A stretch of DNA of 64,000 bases from Candidatus Krumholzibacteriota bacterium. GTDB lineage: Bacteria > Krumholzibacteriota > Krumholzibacteriia > JAJRXK01. The notes below the pieces were generated by a model. The model ran no database searches and had not been told where the DNA came from. It saw only the letters and a program-made list of their open reading frames with translations. The position numbers and the translations under genes are program-made. Numbering within the stretch: the first letter of the stretch is position 1; each line of letters opens with the position of its first letter. Shown in pieces: positions 60,650 to 64,000 of this stretch. The stretch covers positions 248,001-312,000 of the forward strand of contig JAJDAC010000014.1 of assembly GCA_029262065.1 (NCBI GenBank). The letters are read 5' to 3'.

Positions 60650-61861
60650 ATGACCGAGCGAATCTACCCGCAGAGCCCGAACGGTGGCCAGGATATCCTG
60701 GCTCAGCCGTGGGTTGTGTTCGCCGACGACTTTGGCCGACACCCCAGCAGCGCGCAGCATCTCATGGCCAACCTGCCCCGCCGACAACCGTTGGTCTGGG
60801 TGAATACGATCGGGCTCCGACGGCCGTCGTTCTCCGTGTCGGACGCGCGTCGTGCGTTTGGTGTCGTGCGTCGATGGGTGGCCCCAACCGAGGACGACCA
60901 GACCCAGCCACCGGGCGATCGGCAGGGGCCCGTTCACGTCATCAGCCCCGCGATGAGTCCGGGTGCCCCCACGGGGCTCTCACGGCGTTTCAACCGGTGG
61001 TCGCTCGTACGCGGAATCCAGGCTGCCTTGCCCGAAGGAGCGCGTCCGGTCGTGTTGACCACGCTGCCGCTGACATCGGACCTCGTGGGACTTCTGAACG
61101 AATCTTTGCATGTCTACTACTGCGTGGACGATTATACGCAGTGGGCTGGGGGATACCAGACGGCCCTGAGGCAGCTCGAAGACGAATTGCTGACCCGCGT
61201 CGACGGGGTGGCCGCCACGAGCCGGCACCTTCTGAACACGCGCGTACCACGTAGCGGCCGAAGCCTGTACCTACCCCACGGTGTTGACCTGGACCGCTTC
61301 GGGGCCGAGGTACCAGCCCATCCGACGCTGGCCGCGGTGCCGTCGCCGCGGGTGGGGTACCTGGGACTGCTGGATGAACGTCACGATCTGGAGTTGTGGC
61401 AACGCGTCGTGAGTGAGATGCCCGACGTCCATTTCGTCCTGGTCGGCCCGCGCGCGATCGAACCATCGTTTCTGCACAAAGCCCACAACGTCACGTTGAT
61501 CGATGCCGTGCCCTACGAGGAAGTTCCCTCGGTCCTGGCTGGGTTCGACGTTGCGATTCTACCCTACCGAATCGATGGCGCGGGGCGCTCGATCAATCCA
61601 CTGAAGGGCAAGGAGATCCTGGCCGCTGGCGTTCCCCTGGTGGCCACGCCCTTGCCCGAATTTGAAGGTTGGCCCGAGACGGTGCTCCTGGCATCAACCG
61701 CCTCCGAGATGGTGCCGGCCGTGCGCCAGGCCCTGGCGATCTCAAGATCGTCGGCCCGGGCGACGGCGGAACAGTTCCTGCGTGGGGAGTCGTGGAGCGA
61801 CAAGGCTGCGTTGCTCGCCTCGACATTACAGAACTGGTGCACGGAGAAGGCGGATGTCTAA
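60650..61861 (+). CDS. glycosyltransferase, TuaH-like GT-B
   Basis: The 403-residue protein has WVVFADDFGRHPSSAQHLMANL, a variable region, VYYCVDDYTQWAGG, GVAATSRHLLNTRVPRSGRSLYLPHGVDLDRF and a C-terminal half with VGYLGLLDERHDLELW and INPLKGKEILAAGVPLVATPLPEFE. This layout resembles TuaH-type glycosyltransferases that use a membrane-linked acceptor. ATG 60650 follows GAGGA at about 10 nt. It overlaps the next glycosyltransferase by 8 bp. Confidence 0.82.
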   Translation: MTERIYPQSPNGGQDILAQPWVVFADDFGRHPSSAQHLMANLPRRQPLVWVNTIGLRRPSFSVSDARRAFGVVRRWVAPTEDDQTQPPGDRQGPVHVISPAMSPGAPTGLSRRFNRWSLVRGIQAALPEGARPVVLTTLPLTSDLVGLLNESLHVYYCVDDYTQWAGGYQTALRQLEDELLTRVDGVAATSRHLLNTRVPRSGRSLYLPHGVDLDRFGAEVPAHPTLAAVPSPRVGYLGLLDERHDLELWQRVVSEMPDVHFVLVGPRAIEPSFLHKAHNVTLIDAVPYEEVPSVLAGFDVAILPYRIDGAGRSINPLKGKEILAAGVPLVATPLPEFEGWPETVLLASTASEMVPAVRQALAISRSSARATAEQFLRGESWSDKAALLASTLQNWCTEKADV

Positions 61862-63110
61862 GCCCCGAGTGCTCGTCATCTCGACGATGTTTCCCAATAG
61901 TGAGCTCCCGGTCCACGCGGTGTTCGTGCAACAGCGAATCCAGGCATTGGCGAAGCGGGTACGCCTGGACGTGTGCTCGCCGATTCCCACCTTTCCACTG
62001 GCCGATCGTTGGGTGGCCAAGTACCAGCCTCGGCTGCGCATCCCCGACCGCGAAACGCAGGGCAACCTGTCTTGCCATTTTCCGCGGTTCCTTTCGGTGC
62101 CCAAGGTCGCCAAGCCTCTGGATGGCTGGGCGGTGTATCACACGTTGAAGAAGTTCCTGCGCCAGCACGATCCTGACCGCAACGTCGTGTTGCTCGACTC
62201 CCATCTGGCGTTTCCCGATGGTTGGGCCGCGGTGCGACTGGGTCGTGAGCTGGGCATTCCCGTTACCGTGACCCTGCGTGGCCACGACATCAACGAACTC
62301 GGGCACACGCGGGGTCGGCGTCGGATGGTCATGGAAGCGCTGCGCGGCGCTGACCGTGTATTCGGCGTGGCCCAGGCGCTGTGCGACGGCGCGGTGGAAC
62401 TGGGCGCTGATCCCAGTACCACGGTGGCGTCGAGCAACGGCGTGGATACCGAGCGGTTTCAGCCCAGCGATCGCACGCAGGCGCGGCATGCTTTGGGATT
62501 GCCGACCGATCGCCCGATCATCTTGTCGGTGGGACACCTGGTCGAGCGCAAGGGCTTCCATCACATCCTACAGGCGGCAGCCCGCCTCAAGCAGCAGGGT
62601 CACCCCGGCGTGTTCGTGGCGATCGTGGGATCCGGTGGAGAAGAGGGCAACTTCGAGCCCCAGTTGCGCGCGCTGGTCGACGAACTGGGTCTCGAGAACG
62701 ACGTGAAGTTCGCCGGCGCGGTGGCCAATCCTGAACTGCGTCCTTGGTACTGCGCCGCCGATGTCTTCTGCTTGGCGAGCGAGAAGGAGGGATGGCCCAA
62801 CGTCGTGCTGGAAAGTCTTGCTTGTGCGGTGCCCGTGGTTGCCACCGCGGTTTGGGGTACACCGGAAATCCTGCCTCGTCCCGAACTGGGAACCCTCGTG
62901 CAGTACGGCTCCATCGACCAGTTGTCGGCGGCGTTGTCGGACGCGCTGGCTCGCCAATGGAGCCCCCAGGTTCTGCGTGATCACGCATTGGCCCACACGT
63001 GGGACGACACCGCGGCCAAGTTGGCGCAACACATGCGGGAAGTCGTGGAGTCACGGGGACTGCCCTTGCCTCACCTGGAGCCTTCACCAACCCCGCAGGT
63101 TTTGCCGTGA
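61854..63110 (+). CDS. GT4-family glycosyltransferase
   Basis: The 418-residue GT-B glycosyltransferase begins RVLVISTMFPNSELPVHAVFVQQRI. It has VVLLDSHLAFPDGWAAVRLGRELGIPVTVTLRGHDIN, VASSNGVDTERF, ILSVGHLVERKGFHHIL and the EX7E signature EKEGWPNVVLESLACAVPVVATAVWGTPEIL. This is a common type in exosortase-linked EPS loci. ATG 61854 was chosen, not the longer frame, because the family N-terminus starts there. Its stop overlaps the exosortase GTG. Confidence 0.87.
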   Translation: MSKPRVLVISTMFPNSELPVHAVFVQQRIQALAKRVRLDVCSPIPTFPLADRWVAKYQPRLRIPDRETQGNLSCHFPRFLSVPKVAKPLDGWAVYHTLKKFLRQHDPDRNVVLLDSHLAFPDGWAAVRLGRELGIPVTVTLRGHDINELGHTRGRRRMVMEALRGADRVFGVAQALCDGAVELGADPSTTVASSNGVDTERFQPSDRTQARHALGLPTDRPIILSVGHLVERKGFHHILQAAARLKQQGHPGVFVAIVGSGGEEGNFEPQLRALVDELGLENDVKFAGAVANPELRPWYCAADVFCLASEKEGWPNVVLESLACAVPVVATAVWGTPEILPRPELGTLVQYGSIDQLSAALSDALARQWSPQVLRDHALAHTWDDTAAKLAQHMREVVESRGLPLPHLEPSPTPQVLP

Positions 63111-63916
63111 CCGTTCTCGCGGCGTCGGGTGTCGTGCTGATGGCGTATTTGGCCGCCTACTTTCCGGCTCTGCGGCTATGGGTCGGCGATACCCTGCGGG
63201 ATCCGAACTACGGCCACGCCGTGCCGCTGTCGTTGGGTTTGCTGGCGTTGGGGCTGTGGCGCTCCCGACAATCTTCGCCGCGGGGAACGTGGATGGTGTC
63301 GGGCGGCGCGTTGCTCGCGCTGGCCATGCCGCTGGGCGTATTGGGAATCCTGGGGTCCGAGGCATTCACGCTGCGCGTGAGTGGCATTCTGGCGGCCGCC
63401 GCGGCGGTCTCGATGCTGGCCTCGCCGCGAAGGGCTGGCGTATGGCAGCCGATCGTTTTGGCCCACCTGTTTCTGGTGCCTTGGCCTTACGTTGTGTTCT
63501 ACGCCACCACCGCCCGGCTCCAACGAATCAGTTCGGCCGTGGCGGGAGAGGCGCTTAGTGTGAGCGGCATACCACTCGTGCGCGAGGGCAACATGCTCAG
63601 GCTACCGGGGTATCAGTTGGAAGTAGTGGAAGCATGCAGCGGGTTGCGCGGCATTCTCACGCTCACGGCCTTGGCGGCCTGCATCGCCGTCTTCGCGGGA
63701 GCGAAGGGTATGCGCTTGGTGTGGCTGGTTGCACTCGCGCTGCCGTTGGCCTTGCTGGCCAACTTCCTTCGCTTGGTGGGAACCGGTTTCGCGGCCCAGC
63801 TGGTGGGTCCGGAAACGGCCGATCGCGTCTTCCACATCGCCGGCGGCATGGGCACGTTCGCGCTGGGCACGATAGTGCTTTCCTCGGTGGCATTCGCCGG
63901 CCGGAGGCAGTCTTGA
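63107..63916 (+). CDS. exosortase
   Basis: The 269-residue inner-membrane cysteine protease/transpeptidase has about eight helices. The catalytic Cys177 is in VVEACSGLRG, Arg222 in LANFLRLVGTG and His243 in VFHIAGGMG, the triad of the exosortase family. It cleaves PEP-CTERM proteins such as the one at 55421. GTG 63107 overlaps the preceding glycosyltransferase stop (GTGA). The next gene, starting at TTG 63913 (TTGA overlap), is cut by the window. Confidence 0.93.
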   Translation: MTVLAASGVVLMAYLAAYFPALRLWVGDTLRDPNYGHAVPLSLGLLALGLWRSRQSSPRGTWMVSGGALLALAMPLGVLGILGSEAFTLRVSGILAAAAAVSMLASPRRAGVWQPIVLAHLFLVPWPYVVFYATTARLQRISSAVAGEALSVSGIPLVREGNMLRLPGYQLEVVEACSGLRGILTLTALAACIAVFAGAKGMRLVWLVALALPLALLANFLRLVGTGFAAQLVGPETADRVFHIAGGMGTFALGTIVLSSVAFAGRRQS

Positions 63917-64000
63917 GTTCGCTGAACCGCAGGTGGTGGATCGTTCTGGTGGCGTTCCTGGCGCTGGCCGGTGTCCGGGTCTGGATCCAGCGACCCCAGG
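63913..64000 (+). CDS. N-terminus of a probable EpsI/DUF3485-type protein (3' truncated by window)
   Basis: The first 29 codons start at TTG 63913, overlapping the exosortase stop. They encode a short basic N-terminus (SSLNRRWW) and a membrane helix (IVLVAFLALAGVRVWI). Exosortase genes are usually followed by EpsI (DUF3485), which has this single-anchor N-terminus; the identity is inferred from context only. Confidence 0.5.
   Translation, partial: MSSLNRRWWIVLVAFLALAGVRVWIQRPQ

Overview
The window is 64 kb of dense, GC-rich bacterial chromosome. It has strong Shine-Dalgarno sites, many GTG/TTG starts and frequent 1-11 bp gene overlaps (ATGA, GTGA, TTGA). The organism looks Gram-negative: there is an outer-membrane polysaccharide export protein, a Wzz-type chain-length protein, a SPOR lipoprotein and an exosortase with a PEP-CTERM target. 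The principal-type sigma factor is short (285 aa, no region 1.1), as in the Bacteroidetes/FCB group, and the AlkP-like protein ends in a 'LRSLGYI' tail. I infer a little-studied FCB-type phylum (for example Krumholzibacteriota- or Eisenbacteria-like), but the phylum cannot be fixed from this sequence alone.

Region 1 (1-20958) is an exopolysaccharide/O-antigen locus. It holds a Wzy/ligase-like protein, a polytopic HTTM-like protein, five GT4 glycosyltransferases, an AsnB-type amidotransferase, a WbpB-WbpD-WbpE set on the minus strand for a 2,3-diacetamido uronic acid, and an RmlD-like reductase. It also holds a second DegT aminotransferase, a WcaJ/WbaP-type initiating phosphoglycosyltransferase, a second Gfo/Idh/MocA oxidoreductase, a prenyl synthase and a large membrane protein with a decayed AlkP domain. 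Region 2 (20989-25435) has a SPOR lipoprotein, tRNA-Gly/Cys/Leu and three more glycosyltransferases.

Region 3 (25436-51241) is mostly housekeeping. It contains dnaK, an rpoD-type sigma gene with a long structured leader, moaD-moaE, tRNA-Val, and thrS-infC-rpmI-rplT-pheS-pheT (infC starts at ATT and sits behind an attenuator-like leader). These are followed by a ZapB-like gene and zapA, a candidate structured RNA, ymdB-folD-ispA-DUF212, then dxs-nadK-recN-trpEGDCFB without trpA, and tRNA-Arg.

Region 4 (51273-64000) returns to the cell envelope. It has two small membrane proteins, a GGDEF diguanylate cyclase overlapping a WbpA-like UDP-sugar dehydrogenase, a C4-epimerase, a PEP-CTERM protein, Wza/GumC/BY-kinase export genes, a UPF0104 membrane protein, two glycosyltransferases, an exosortase and the first codons of a probable EpsI-type protein.

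Taken together, regions 1 and 4 encode most of one polysaccharide pathway: precursor sugars, initiation, ten glycosyltransferases, polymerisation, length control, export and exosortase processing. No Wzx flippase is visible, so that step must lie outside the window.
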